Shown here: positions 28,268 through 36,346 of the stretch, piece after piece
How the letters are laid out: each line of letters opens with the position of its first letter
Numbering within the stretch: the stretch's first letter is position 1
Assembly (NCBI RefSeq): GCF_000380485.1
Contig: NZ_AQYG01000051.1
Span: 248,001-312,000, forward strand
DNA from: Jongsikchunia kroppenstedtii DSM 45133
GTDB lineage: Bacteria > Actinomycetota > Actinomycetes > Mycobacteriales > Mycobacteriaceae
Length of the DNA: 64,000 nt
Reading direction: 5' to 3'
Notes under the pieces: model-generated
What the model was told of the DNA's origin: nothing
What the model saw: the letters and a program-made list of their open reading frames with translations, nothing else
The model's database searches: none
Position numbers and translations under genes: made by a program

Positions 28268-28564
28268 ATGCCAGCACCCAACCAACTCCCCGGCCCCAAC
28301 GCGGACATCTGGGATTGGCAGATGAAGGGGACCTGTCGAGGTGTCGATTCGTCGGTCTTCTTCCATCCGGATGGCGAACGCGGCCGCGCCCGCGCCCAGC
28401 GTGAACGACGCGCCAAAGAATTGTGCAAGCAGTGCCCGGTGATCGCCCAGTGCCGTCAGTACGCCCTGTCCGTGTCCGAGCCTTACGGCATCTGGGGCGG
28501 GCTGTCGGAGTCCGAGCGCGGCGTCCTGGCCCGGCGCAGCACCGCCGGGCGGCGCATCGCCTGA
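28268..28564 (+). CDS. whiB3: WhiB-family iron-sulfur regulator WhiB3
   Basis: A 98-residue WhiB protein starting at the ATG behind an AGGAGG site. Four cluster-ligand cysteines are present in the pattern CRG...CKQCP...QCRQ, followed by the G(I/V)WGG turn (GIWGGLSESER) and a basic tail. The N-terminal LPGPNADIW and FFHPDGERGRAR match mycobacterial WhiB3, which binds SigA, carries a 4Fe-4S cluster sensitive to O2 and NO, and controls lipid and redox metabolism. The neighbourhood (sigD, groES) matches too. Convergent with groES. Confidence 0.93.
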   Translation: MPAPNQLPGPNADIWDWQMKGTCRGVDSSVFFHPDGERGRARAQRERRAKELCKQCPVIAQCRQYALSVSEPYGIWGGLSESERGVLARRSTAGRRIA

Positions 28565-28626
28565 CGGGTTTCGCCCGTCCCCCGGAGACGACTTCGCCCC
28601 GGCACCGAATTCGGTGCCGGGGCGAA
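28563..28626. terminator. Bidirectional hairpins between whiB3 and groES
   Basis: A small hairpin (GACGGG/CCCGTC, 28563-28579) is followed by a perfect 34-base palindrome with 17-base arms TTCGCCCCGGCACCGAA (28593-28609) and its complement (28610-28626). There is no U tract, as common in actinobacteria. It can terminate both convergent genes. Confidence 0.7.
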
Positions 28627-28643
28627 ACGCTTCTTGCCGCGAT

Positions 28644-28943
28644 CTACTTGGAGATGACCGCCAGCACGTCACGAGCCGAGAGGATCAGGTAGTCCTGTCC
28701 GGCGTACTTGATCTCGGTGCCGCCGTACTTGCTGTAGACGACGGTGTCGCCTTCCTTGACGTCGACCGGGATCCGGGTGCCGTTGTCGGTCACACGACCC
28801 TCGCCCACGGCGATGACGGTGCCTTCCTGCGGCTTCTCCTTGGCCGTGTCAGGGATGACCAGGCCGGAGGCGGTCGTCGTCTCGGCCTCGACGGCCTGGA
28901 CGAGGATCTTATCCTCGAGCGGCTTGATGTTCACACTCGCCAC
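28644..28943 (-). CDS. groES: Co-chaperonin GroES
   Basis: A 99-residue Hsp10. The GTG at 28943 gives the family start [16 protein letters not shown] and has a GGAAGG site. The mobile loop [21 protein letters not shown] and the C-terminal [27 protein letters not shown] are intact. GroES caps GroEL and closes the folding chamber. Unusually, no groEL follows: in mycobacteria groEL1 lies between groES and whiB3, while here the stops are separated by only 79 bases. Expression is probably repressed by HrcA through tandem CIRCE sites. Confidence 0.97.
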   Translation of the reverse strand: MASVNIKPLEDKILVQAVEAETTTASGLVIPDTAKEKPQEGTVIAVGEGRVTDNGTRIPVDVKEGDTVVYSKYGGTEIKYAGQDYLILSARDVLAVISK

Positions 28944-29075
28944 GATTCGAGCCCTTCCATGTGGATTACGGTGTCCGCTGCAGCTAACCGCAGTGGTCAC
29001 CAGGTGTTTCGGGATATAACGCATGTGGCGCCGTGCTTGGCCCGTCGTCGCGGTGCCGGACCTCACCGGTGCCAA

Positions 29076-29123
29076 CTAGCACTCTATACATGAGAGTGCC
29101 AGCACTCAAGGCGGTTGAGCGCT
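29076..29123 (-). promoter_or_regulatory. Tandem CIRCE elements and heat-shock promoter of groES
   Basis: CTAGCACTC-N9-GAGTGCCAG (29076-29102) closely matches the CIRCE consensus TTAGCACTC-N9-GAGTGCTAA. A second, degenerate copy AGCACTC-N9-GAGCGCT (29101-29123) abuts it. A minus-strand TTGAGT (29104-29109) and TATAGA (29083-29088) lie within them, so HrcA binding would block the promoter. Confidence 0.85.
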
Positions 29124-29149
29124 GGCACTCCCCGGTACGGCCGGCGGCG

Positions 29150-30637
29150 CTACGCGGCGCGCCGGGCGCGCACCCCGTCGGCGATGAGCAGGCCCACGGT
29201 GCCCAGCAGTCCGACCGCGGTCAATCCGACGATGACCAGGAACCCCGCCTGCATGCCGCCGAGCAGCTCACCCTGCTTGACCGTGGTCCCCGAGCTGCCG
29301 AGGATCGCGGTGATCACGGCCAGCCAGATCGCGCCGCCAACCTGGATCGACGTGTTCACCAGCCCCGAGGCCAGCCCCTGCTCGTCGTCGTGGATACCGG
29401 CGGTCGCCTGCGAGTTGACCGACGGGAAGCAGAGGGCGAATCCCACACCCAGCAGCACGATCGTCGGCAGCAGGAAGTCCGCGTAGTTCATCCCCGGCTG
29501 CACCCGCAGGAACCACAGGTAGGCGGCCAGGAACGCGGCCAGTCCGACGACGATCAGCACCTTGGTGCTGACGCGATCGAGCACGCGATCCATCTTGGTG
29601 GCGCTCGCCGCCACGATCAGCCCGGCGGGCAGGAAGCCCAGCGCGACCTCGATCGGCGACCAGTGCAGCGAATCCTGCAGGTACAGCGTGACCATGAACT
29701 GGAACGCCATGTATCCGCCGAACATCACCATGCCGGACATGTTGGCGTGCACCAGCCGTGCCGACCGCAGGATGCCGAGCCGGACCAGTGGGTGCCGGTG
29801 GCGCCGCTGCACCAGGACGAAGATCGCCAGCAGTACCGCCGACCCGGCCAGCAGCCCGATCGTCTGCCCGGAGACCCAACCCACCTGCGGCGCCCGCACG
29901 ACCGCGAACACCAGCAGCAGCATCGCCAGCGTGCTGCTGGCCGCGCCGGCCGCGTCGAACTGCGCCCAGCTGAACCGCGTCCGCTCCGAGCGCGGGATCA
30001 CCCGCAGGCCGATCAGCAGCAGCGCCAGCGCGATCGGTCCAGGGAAGAACAGCGTTGCGCGCCATGACCATTCGGTCAGGAGACCGCCGAAGACCAGGCC
30101 CAGCGAGAAGCCGCTGGCGCCGCAGACGGTGTAGATCGACAGCGCCTTGTTGCGCGCCGGCCCCTCCGCGAAGGTCGTGGTGATGATCGACAGGCCGGCC
30201 GGCACGGTGAACGCCGCAGCCACGCCCTTGAGGAAGCGCAGGGCGATGATCAGCTGGTCGATGCTGACCAGCGCGCTGATCACCGACGCCACGCCGAAGA
30301 CGCCGACTGCGACCAGAAGCACCCGGCGCCGGCCGAGCAGATCGCTCGCGCGCCCGCCGAGGAGCAGCAGTCCGCCATAGCCGAGCACGTATCCGCTGAC
30401 GATCCATTGGAGTTGCGACGGGCCCATCCCCAGGTCACGGCCGATCGACGGGAGCGCGACACCCGCGGCCGAGACGTCCAGGCCGTCCAGGAACAGGACG
30501 CCGCCCAGCACTACGAGCAGCAGCCACACCCGGCCCGGCCAACCGGCCGCCGATGTGACGAGTTGGTGTATCGGGCGTCGACCGGCGGTCGCATCCCGAG
30601 CGCTTTCCGGAGGTTGAATGAGAAGTTCTGTCGTCAT
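29150..30637 (-). CDS. MFS transporter, DHA2-type drug exporter
   Basis: About 495 residues with roughly fourteen membrane helices. The loop 2-3 motif GGRASDLLGRRRVLL is the major-facilitator motif A, and the long helix count fits the DHA2 proton-drug antiporters. The start chosen is the ATG at 30637 (MTTELLIQPPES); in-frame ATGs at 30652 and 30661 would add residues that overlap the palindromic control site. It diverges from a MarR regulator, which likely represses it. Substrate is unknown. Confidence 0.82.
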   Translation of the reverse strand: MTTELLIQPPESARDATAGRRPIHQLVTSAAGWPGRVWLLLVVLGGVLFLDGLDVSAAGVALPSIGRDLGMGPSQLQWIVSGYVLGYGGLLLLGGRASDLLGRRRVLLVAVGVFGVASVISALVSIDQLIIALRFLKGVAAAFTVPAGLSIITTTFAEGPARNKALSIYTVCGASGFSLGLVFGGLLTEWSWRATLFFPGPIALALLLIGLRVIPRSERTRFSWAQFDAAGAASSTLAMLLLVFAVVRAPQVGWVSGQTIGLLAGSAVLLAIFVLVQRRHRHPLVRLGILRSARLVHANMSGMVMFGGYMAFQFMVTLYLQDSLHWSPIEVALGFLPAGLIVAASATKMDRVLDRVSTKVLIVVGLAAFLAAYLWFLRVQPGMNYADFLLPTIVLLGVGFALCFPSVNSQATAGIHDDEQGLASGLVNTSIQVGGAIWLAVITAILGSSGTTVKQGELLGGMQAGFLVIVGLTAVGLLGTVGLLIADGVRARRAA

Positions 30638-30649
30638 GCGAGGAACTAT

Positions 30650-30708
30650 ATGCATATGCATTAGTTCTGTCTACATATATTGCAGACGCATGTTTTGCAG
30701 TTGCATGT
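30650..30708. promoter_or_regulatory. Operators between MFS gene and marR
   Basis: A perfect 12-base palindrome ATGCATATGCAT (30650-30661) lies next to the MFS start. Nearer marR there are two direct copies of TTGCAG-N2-GCATGT (30680-30693 and 30695-30708), 15 bases apart. The shared GCAT elements suggest one regulator, probably the MarR protein itself. Confidence 0.6.
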
Positions 30709-30722
30709 GTTAGGATGCGGAC

Positions 30723-31193
30723 ATGTCCGACGATGTATGCGACGAGGAGCTGGCGGCTCAGTGGCATCGACTCACCGTGCGATTCCACAAGCTCAACTGC
30801 ACCATCGATCGGACGCTGCAGACCAACGCACAGGTGTCGGCCAGCGAGTTCGAGACGCTTGAACAGCTCACCGAGGCGGACGGAAAGATGCGGATGAGCG
30901 AGCTCTCCGACCTCGTCCACCTCAGTCAGAGTGCGCTATCGCGGCTGGTCACCGGCCTGGAGAAGAACGGCTACGTCAATCGCACGATGTGCGACTCCGA
31001 CCGCCGATCGGTCTTCGTACAACTGACCGATGCGGGCGCCGCCAAATACGCCGAGGCCAAGGTTGTTCAGCGGGCGGTGCTGCGCAGCGAGGTCTCCCGG
31101 GCCCTGCTGCAGGCCGATGGCGAGACCCGCAGCACCGGCCTCTGCGGCGCCGACGAGTTCGCGGCCGCCGCCCGGGCCCACCTGACTGTCTAA
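30723..31193 (+). CDS. MarR family transcriptional regulator
   Basis: A 156-residue winged-helix regulator. The recognition helix region LVHLSQSALSRLVTGLEKNGYVNRTMCDSDRRSVFVQLTDAG is characteristic of MarR proteins, including the wing. It contains several cysteines (positions about 6, 24, 100 and 141) that could sense oxidants, though this is speculative. It diverges from the MFS exporter across 85 bases with repeated sites, the usual layout for a drug-responsive repressor. Confidence 0.85.
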   Translation: MSDDVCDEELAAQWHRLTVRFHKLNCTIDRTLQTNAQVSASEFETLEQLTEADGKMRMSELSDLVHLSQSALSRLVTGLEKNGYVNRTMCDSDRRSVFVQLTDAGAAKYAEAKVVQRAVLRSEVSRALLQADGETRSTGLCGADEFAAAARAHLTV

Positions 31194-31204
31194 AGTCGTC
31201 CTAT

Positions 31205-32470
31205 CTAGAGTCGCCGCGAACGGCGTGCTCGATTGCGCGCCTGGAACTCGCGACGCGCCCGCAGGTACGCACCGCCGGCGAAGCTCGCGACCAGGGTGAC
31301 CAGTCCGCCGAGGGTCAGCAGTGCTGCGAGTACCCAATTGCCGCGCCACTCGCTGGTCGAACCGAATTTGATCGCCGCGCCGGCGTCCATCAGGTACCAG
31401 GTGACGTAGGCGGCCAGCACGACCGCGACGAGCACCAGCAGCGCCTTCACGAAGGCCAGCGACCGCGCCGCGCGGAACGCCAGCACCGACGCGGGGATGA
31501 TCACGATGCCGAGCACCAGCAGCAGCAGGATCGACAGCGCGTAGAACTGCGTCTTTCCGGTCGCGTCGTTCGAGCCGCCGGCCACCTTGAACCAGTCCGG
31601 CATGGCGATTCCGGGAGCGCTCAGCACGATCGCTGTGTAGATCACGCAGGCCAGGCCGAACGCGACGCCGCTGAACAGGCCGAACGCGATCGAGCCGCCG
31701 ACCTCCGGGGCCAGCAGCTGATGCGGCGAGGTTTCGGTACCCGCCGGCGTTACGAGTTCGCCACGGCCGCGGCGCACTCCTGACGTATCGATCTCGCGGA
31801 CCCGGCCCGACGGCGGCCCGCTCCTCCGGGTTTTCGGGGCACTGCCCGGGCGCCGGAACCGGCCGGTCACCATCGGCGGCGTCGGCGGTCGGCCGGCTGC
31901 GTCGACCCCCGATTCGAGATTCGCGGAATCCTCACGATCCACCACCGGGTCGATCGCGGGCTCCGTCACCGGTTCCGGACGGGGCGGGCGCGGCGCCGGA
32001 TACGACTGCTGCGTCGGCGGGCCGGCGGGGCGTGGCGATCGCGACAGCCGACCACCCGTCGGCCGCGGCGCCGACTGACCGGTGGGCGCCGGCGGACGGG
32101 GACGACCGGCAGGTGGCGGGTCGAATCCCTGTCGGTCGAATCCCTGCGGGTCGAATCGCTGTGGGCCGGAAGCATTCCGGGCTGCGGGCGGACCGACCGG
32201 CGGCTGCGCGGGCCGCTGCACCGGCGCCGAAGGCCGCAGGGTCGGCGGGCTCCCGCCGGCATCATGCCGGCCGCTCGGCTCGGCCGCGCGGTAGCCGCCC
32301 CCGCCCGCAGCCTGCGGTCCGGCCGGCCGCTGCCACTGCGGACGACCGGGCGGCGCCCAGTCGTCATCATCGAGCGGGATGCCTCGCTCGTAGGGTTCGT
32401 GGGCGGGGTCGGGCAACGGCCGCTCGTGGTGCGGCCGACCCGGGCGGCCCCCCGGCCGTTCGTTTGACAT
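31205..32470 (-). CDS. Pro-rich membrane protein of unknown function
   Basis: A 421-residue protein. The first 255 or so residues are Pro/Arg/Gly-rich and disordered, with a short repeat of the form FDxQGFDxQGFDP. Four membrane helices follow (about 262-290, 308-330, 335-357 and 375-400) and a basic C-terminus REFQARNRARRSRRL. I do not recognise a family. The layout resembles actinobacterial proteins at the cell pole or division site, which is only an impression. It lies between marR (convergent) and tsaD. Confidence 0.7.
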   Translation of the reverse strand: MSNERPGGRPGRPHHERPLPDPAHEPYERGIPLDDDDWAPPGRPQWQRPAGPQAAGGGGYRAAEPSGRHDAGGSPPTLRPSAPVQRPAQPPVGPPAARNASGPQRFDPQGFDRQGFDPPPAGRPRPPAPTGQSAPRPTGGRLSRSPRPAGPPTQQSYPAPRPPRPEPVTEPAIDPVVDREDSANLESGVDAAGRPPTPPMVTGRFRRPGSAPKTRRSGPPSGRVREIDTSGVRRGRGELVTPAGTETSPHQLLAPEVGGSIAFGLFSGVAFGLACVIYTAIVLSAPGIAMPDWFKVAGGSNDATGKTQFYALSILLLLVLGIVIIPASVLAFRAARSLAFVKALLVLVAVVLAAYVTWYLMDAGAAIKFGSTSEWRGNWVLAALLTLGGLVTLVASFAGGAYLRARREFQARNRARRSRRL

Positions 32471-32547
32471 GGGGAAAAACTAGCCAGCCCAGAACAGGGC
32501 CGCAATAGTTTCGGCCCTGCTCGGTGGCGCAATCGCCCAGCGGTCGC

Positions 32548-33603
32548 TCAGTAGTGCGACTGCTGCACGGACATGCCGGGGTCGGTGGCGACGGTCAGTG
32601 CCGACGGATCGATGCCGGACGCGATCAGATGCGCGCCGTAGGTCGCGATCATCACACCGTTGTCGGTACACAGGCGCGGCTTCGGGATGCGCAGGGTGAT
32701 CCCGGCGGCCTCGCAACGCTCCTCGGCCAGACCGCGGATCCGGGAGTTGGCCGTCGCGCCGCCGCCAAGGACGAGGGTGTCGACCCCGACGTCGGCGCAG
32801 GCCCGCACCGCCTTCATCGTGAGTACGTCGGCCACGGCTTCCTGGAACGATGCCGCGATGTCGGCGGTCGGCAGCTCCCGACCCTCGCGGTCGCACTTCT
32901 CCACGTACCGCGCGACGGCGGTCTTCATGCCACTGAACGAGAAGTCGTGCCGGGCGTCGCGCGGGCCGGTCATACCGCGGGGGAACGTGATCGCCTGCGG
33001 ATCGCCCGCCGCTGCGGCGGCATCGAGCGCCGGACCGCCCGGGAAGCCCAACCCGAGCAGCCGCGCCACCTTGTCGAACGCCTCCCCCGCCGCGTCGTCG
33101 ACGGTGGTGCCCAGCTCGACGATCGGCTCGCTGAGGTCGTTGACATGCAGCAGATGGGTGTGGCCACCGGACACCAGCAGGGCCGCGCACGACGACATCG
33201 GCCCGTGTTCGAGAGTGTCGACCGCGACGTGTCCGCCGAGATGATTCACCGCGTACAGCGGCACATCCCAAGCGGCGGCATAGGCCTTGGCCGCGGCGAC
33301 GCCGACCAGCAGGGCGCCCGCCAGTCCGGGTCCGATCGTGACCGCGATGGCGTCCGGGCGCTTGATCCCCGCGGCGGCCAGGGCCCGACGCATCGTCGGC
33401 ACGATCGCCTGCAGATGGGCGCGCGACGCGATCTCCGGAACCACGCCGCCGAAGCGGGCATGTTCGTCGACGCTGGAGGCGACCTCGTCGGCGAGCAGCG
33501 TGGTCGTGCCGTCGGCGTTCCAACGCACGATCCCGACGCCGGTCTCGTCGCACGAGCTCTCGATGCCGAGGACGATCGGCCCCGCTCGATACGGCCCGCT
33601 CAT
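32548..33603 (-). CDS. tsaD: tRNA N6-threonylcarbamoyladenosine synthase subunit TsaD
   Basis: A 351-residue TsaD (Kae1/Gcp). With TsaB and TsaE it transfers threonylcarbamoyl to A37 of ANN-decoding tRNAs. ASKHA-fold features are present: [13 protein letters not shown], the metal-binding His121 and His125 in [26 protein letters not shown] and a final GGGATANS. The ATG at 33603 overlaps the rimI stop (ATGA). It is last in the tsaE-tsaB-rimI-tsaD run, the same order as in M. tuberculosis. Confidence 0.95.
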   Translation of the reverse strand: MSGPYRAGPIVLGIESSCDETGVGIVRWNADGTTTLLADEVASSVDEHARFGGVVPEIASRAHLQAIVPTMRRALAAAGIKRPDAIAVTIGPGLAGALLVGVAAAKAYAAAWDVPLYAVNHLGGHVAVDTLEHGPMSSCAALLVSGGHTHLLHVNDLSEPIVELGTTVDDAAGEAFDKVARLLGLGFPGGPALDAAAAAGDPQAITFPRGMTGPRDARHDFSFSGMKTAVARYVEKCDREGRELPTADIAASFQEAVADVLTMKAVRACADVGVDTLVLGGGATANSRIRGLAEERCEAAGITLRIPKPRLCTDNGVMIATYGAHLIASGIDPSALTVATDPGMSVQQSHY

Positions 33604-34085
33604 GCGTCGTTCCCTTCCACGGCGTCGCGCCGCATGGTGAGGGCGTCGACACCGGCCTGCTGGTAGTACCCGCGGCGGATGCCGACATCGACGAATCCGT
33701 TGCGGCGATACAGATCGATGGCGGCGTCGTTGTCGACCCGCACCTCCAGGTAGGTCACGGCGCGCTCGTGGTCGGCGACCGACAGCAGCGCATCCAGCAG
33801 CGCCCGGCCCAGCCCGCGCCCCTGACTGCCGGGAGTCACCGCGATGGTGTGCACCTCGCATTCACGATCGCCCACCGGCCCGAGCACGGAAATCCCTGCG
33901 TAGCCGACGAATTCATTGTCCACCCGCAGCCCGAAATAGTGGTTGTGCGCGGCCTCGATCTCCGACCGGAACGCCTGCTCCGGCCACGGCGAGTCGCCAT
34001 CGAAGAGCACCGCCTCGATCACCGCGCACCGCCCCGCGTCGGCGGTCGTCAACGGGAAGATCTCGGCGGTCTCGGTGGCGATCAC
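33600..34085 (-). CDS. rimI: Ribosomal-protein-alanine N-acetyltransferase RimI
   Basis: A 161-residue GNAT acetyltransferase. The acetyl-CoA-binding motif A reads [19 protein letters not shown], followed by [19 protein letters not shown], as in RimI. RimI acetylates the N-terminus of ribosomal protein S18 and, in mycobacteria, possibly a wider set of proteins. Overlaps by four bases with both tsaB and tsaD, so expression of the block is coupled. Confidence 0.88.
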   Translation of the reverse strand: MIATETAEIFPLTTADAGRCAVIEAVLFDGDSPWPEQAFRSEIEAAHNHYFGLRVDNEFVGYAGISVLGPVGDRECEVHTIAVTPGSQGRGLGRALLDALLSVADHERAVTYLEVRVDNDAAIDLYRRNGFVDVGIRRGYYQQAGVDALTMRRDAVEGNDA

Positions 34086-34774
34086 AGCCGTCGCCCCGGT
34101 GCTCGCTCGACCGCGTCCGGGCGGCGCAGATACAGCGGCTCCAACGGCTCCGGCATCTCGCCCGAGACGATTCCGGGCAGCGCGACACTGACCAGTCCGA
34201 CCGCATCCGGCGCCTCGGTACCCGCGATGACCTCGCCGAACGGCTCGGCGTGCGTCGGCGAGCCGGCCACCCGGTCGATCCGGTTGTCCGCCAACGCAGT
34301 CTGCAGGTCGGCGGGCGCGCTGACGCCGGGGCCGTCGATCCGGGCTCCGTCGACGTAGCGCGCGTAGTACACCTCGCGGCGGCGCGCGTCGGTCACCACC
34401 AGCAGATCATGCAGGTCGGGCGCAGTCGAAAATGACTGCACCGCAATCGCGTCCAGTGAACAGACGCCGTATACCGGGAGGCCGAGCGCGTCACCGAAGC
34501 CGGCGGCGGTGGCGATGCCCACCCGCAGTCCGGTGAACGGGCCGGGGCCGCAGCCGACCACCACGGCATCCAGGTCGTCCCGCCCGACGTCGGCATCAGC
34601 GAGCGCCGTAAGGATCAACGACGTCAGTACCTCGGCATGCCCACGCGCGTTCTCGGCCCGCCCGAGCGCCAGTTCCCGCACCTGACCATCGGTGACCGCG
34701 GCCACTCCGGCGACGACGATGGGCGTCGACGTATCCACGGCCAGAACGGTCTTCGTCTCCGCAGCCCCAGTCAC
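34082..34774 (-). CDS. tsaB: TsaB, t6A biosynthesis dimerisation subunit
   Basis: About 230 residues of a TsaD paralogue lacking the metal site. Visible motifs are VLAVDTSTPIVVAGV, GCGPGPFTGLRVGIATAAG and VTDARRREVYYARY. TsaB dimerises with TsaD and organises the TsaBDE complex. I place the start at the GTG at 34774, which overlaps the tsaE stop as GTGA; the GTG at 34786 is possible. The C-terminal end has EPLEPLYLRRPDAVE, typical of the family. Confidence 0.9.
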   Translation of the reverse strand: MTGAAETKTVLAVDTSTPIVVAGVAAVTDGQVRELALGRAENARGHAEVLTSLILTALADADVGRDDLDAVVVGCGPGPFTGLRVGIATAAGFGDALGLPVYGVCSLDAIAVQSFSTAPDLHDLLVVTDARRREVYYARYVDGARIDGPGVSAPADLQTALADNRIDRVAGSPTHAEPFGEVIAGTEAPDAVGLVSVALPGIVSGEMPEPLEPLYLRRPDAVERAPGRRL

Positions 34775-35283
34775 CGCCACCCCCACTCGACGACGCGGGT
34801 CTCATCCACGTCCGCTCCGTCCTCTGCGACATCGTCATCGCTCGCGTCGCGGCGCAGCCGCACCAGCAGATGCCGTTCGACCAGTCGCTCGACCACGCCT
34901 GCACCCCATTCCACGACGACGACCGAATCGGTCAGGTCGCTGTCGAGATCGAGCGCATCGAGTTCGTCCAGGCCGCCGAGCCGGTAGGCATCGACGTGAA
35001 TCAGGTTGGGACCGCCCGGGTTCTGCGCCCGGTGCTCCCGGGCGATGATGAAGGTCGGCGAAGATACCCGGCCGCGCACATCGAGTCCGGCGGCGATGCC
35101 CCGGGTGAGGGCCGTCTTCCCGGCGCCCAGCGGGCCGTCGAGGATCACCAGATCACCGGCGGACAGCGTGGCCGCGATCTCGCGCCCGAACTGTTCGGTA
35201 TCGGCGACGGTCGGCAGCACGCGGGAACCGGAGTCGGCCAGCGCATCCGCACGATCGCCCACCGAGGTGACGCGATCAGGCAT
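34771..35283 (-). CDS. tsaE: TsaE, t6A biosynthesis ATPase
   Basis: A 170-residue P-loop ATPase with Walker A GPLGAGKT at residues 50-57, RVSSPTFIIAREH as switch-like region, and HVDAYRL as the conserved DxYR motif. TsaE binds TsaBD and resets it after each cycle. The C-terminus is acidic (DDDVAEDGADVDE). It overlaps the stop of the upstream hydrolase gene by eight bases, keeping the alr-hydrolase-tsaE-tsaB-rimI-tsaD order typical of actinobacteria. Confidence 0.92.
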   Translation of the reverse strand: MPDRVTSVGDRADALADSGSRVLPTVADTEQFGREIAATLSAGDLVILDGPLGAGKTALTRGIAAGLDVRGRVSSPTFIIAREHRAQNPGGPNLIHVDAYRLGGLDELDALDLDSDLTDSVVVVEWGAGVVERLVERHLLVRLRRDASDDDVAEDGADVDETRVVEWGWR

Positions 35284-36346
35284 CGGGCACCAGCAGGGCC
35301 GCGCGACCGACCAGTCGATCGATCGCGTCGTCTATCACGTCCGGACATTCCAGCGGCAGCATGTGGCCCGCGTCGGGTACCCCGACCAGTTCGCAATCGG
35401 CAAGGCCGCCATGAATTTCCACCGAGTTCGCCAGCGGCGTGATTCGATCCTGGTAGCCGCAGGCCACCATCGTGGGTACCCGGGTGAGCGCCGCCAGCGA
35501 GGCCATCTCGTTGTGACTCTCCAACGCCCGCAGGAAGTTCACGATGGTGGCCACGGGCGTCTGATGAATCATCTTCTCCGCGAACCCGATCACCGACCGG
35601 TAGCGGAAACGGTGGTCGAAGCTGCCGGCCGTCAGCACCGGCGCGATCAGGCTGCGGGTCACGCCCCGACCGGCCTGCACCGCTCCCGGCATCTGCCGCA
35701 CCGACATCCGGAACGCGTCCACGACCGGGTTGTGCAGTCCGCGACCGATGCCGTCGTCGGCGATGCCGCGGGCGGCCGAGGAGATGAGGCCCACGCCGAT
35801 GATCTTGGTGCCGAACAGTTCTGGGCGCCGCGTGGCGAGTGCCATGACGCCCATCGCCCCCATCGAATGGCCGATGACCACGACCGGCCCCGTCGGCACG
35901 ACTGCACGGATCACGGCGTCGAGATCGGCGCCGAGCTGAGCGATCGTCGAACTGGCGGCGTCGGCGGCACCGGACCGGCCGTGCCCGCGCTGATCGAAGA
36001 ACACCAGCCGGGCGCGATCGCCCCAGCGGTGCTCCAGCTCGACGCGCTGGAAATGCCAGCTGCTCATCCGCAGGCAGAATCCGTGGGTGAACACGACGGT
36101 GATCGGCGCGTCGGCCGGACCCACCTCGCGCACCGTGAGCGGCACACCGTCGTCGGCGGTCACGATGCTCGCGGCGTCGTCGTAGATCGCGTCGAAATCC
36201 TCGTCGCGGTAAGGATCCTCGGCACCGCTGCACCGCCGGGTGATGTTGCGGGCCGCGCCACCGGCCGCCACCGCACCCAGCGTCGCCACGCCGGCGACGC
36301 CCGCCAGGACTTCCCACCGCTTGGTCGCGGTCCGCTGCGCCTCCAT
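35276..36346 (-). CDS. Alpha/beta hydrolase with N-terminal membrane segment
   Basis: A 356-residue alpha/beta hydrolase. An N-terminal hydrophobic segment (about 13-33) could anchor or export it. HGF at 88-90 forms the oxyanion region, the nucleophile is Ser161 in VIGHSMG, the acid is probably the Asp in GYQDRITP and the His lies in DAGHMLPLE. The ATG at 36346 overlaps the alr stop by one base (TGATG) and has a GGGGAG site at the right distance. The gene is conserved between alr and tsaE in the order, but its substrate is unknown. Confidence 0.85.
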   Translation of the reverse strand: MEAQRTATKRWEVLAGVAGVATLGAVAAGGAARNITRRCSGAEDPYRDEDFDAIYDDAASIVTADDGVPLTVREVGPADAPITVVFTHGFCLRMSSWHFQRVELEHRWGDRARLVFFDQRGHGRSGAADAASSTIAQLGADLDAVIRAVVPTGPVVVIGHSMGAMGVMALATRRPELFGTKIIGVGLISSAARGIADDGIGRGLHNPVVDAFRMSVRQMPGAVQAGRGVTRSLIAPVLTAGSFDHRFRYRSVIGFAEKMIHQTPVATIVNFLRALESHNEMASLAALTRVPTMVACGYQDRITPLANSVEIHGGLADCELVGVPDAGHMLPLECPDVIDDAIDRLVGRAALLVPDA

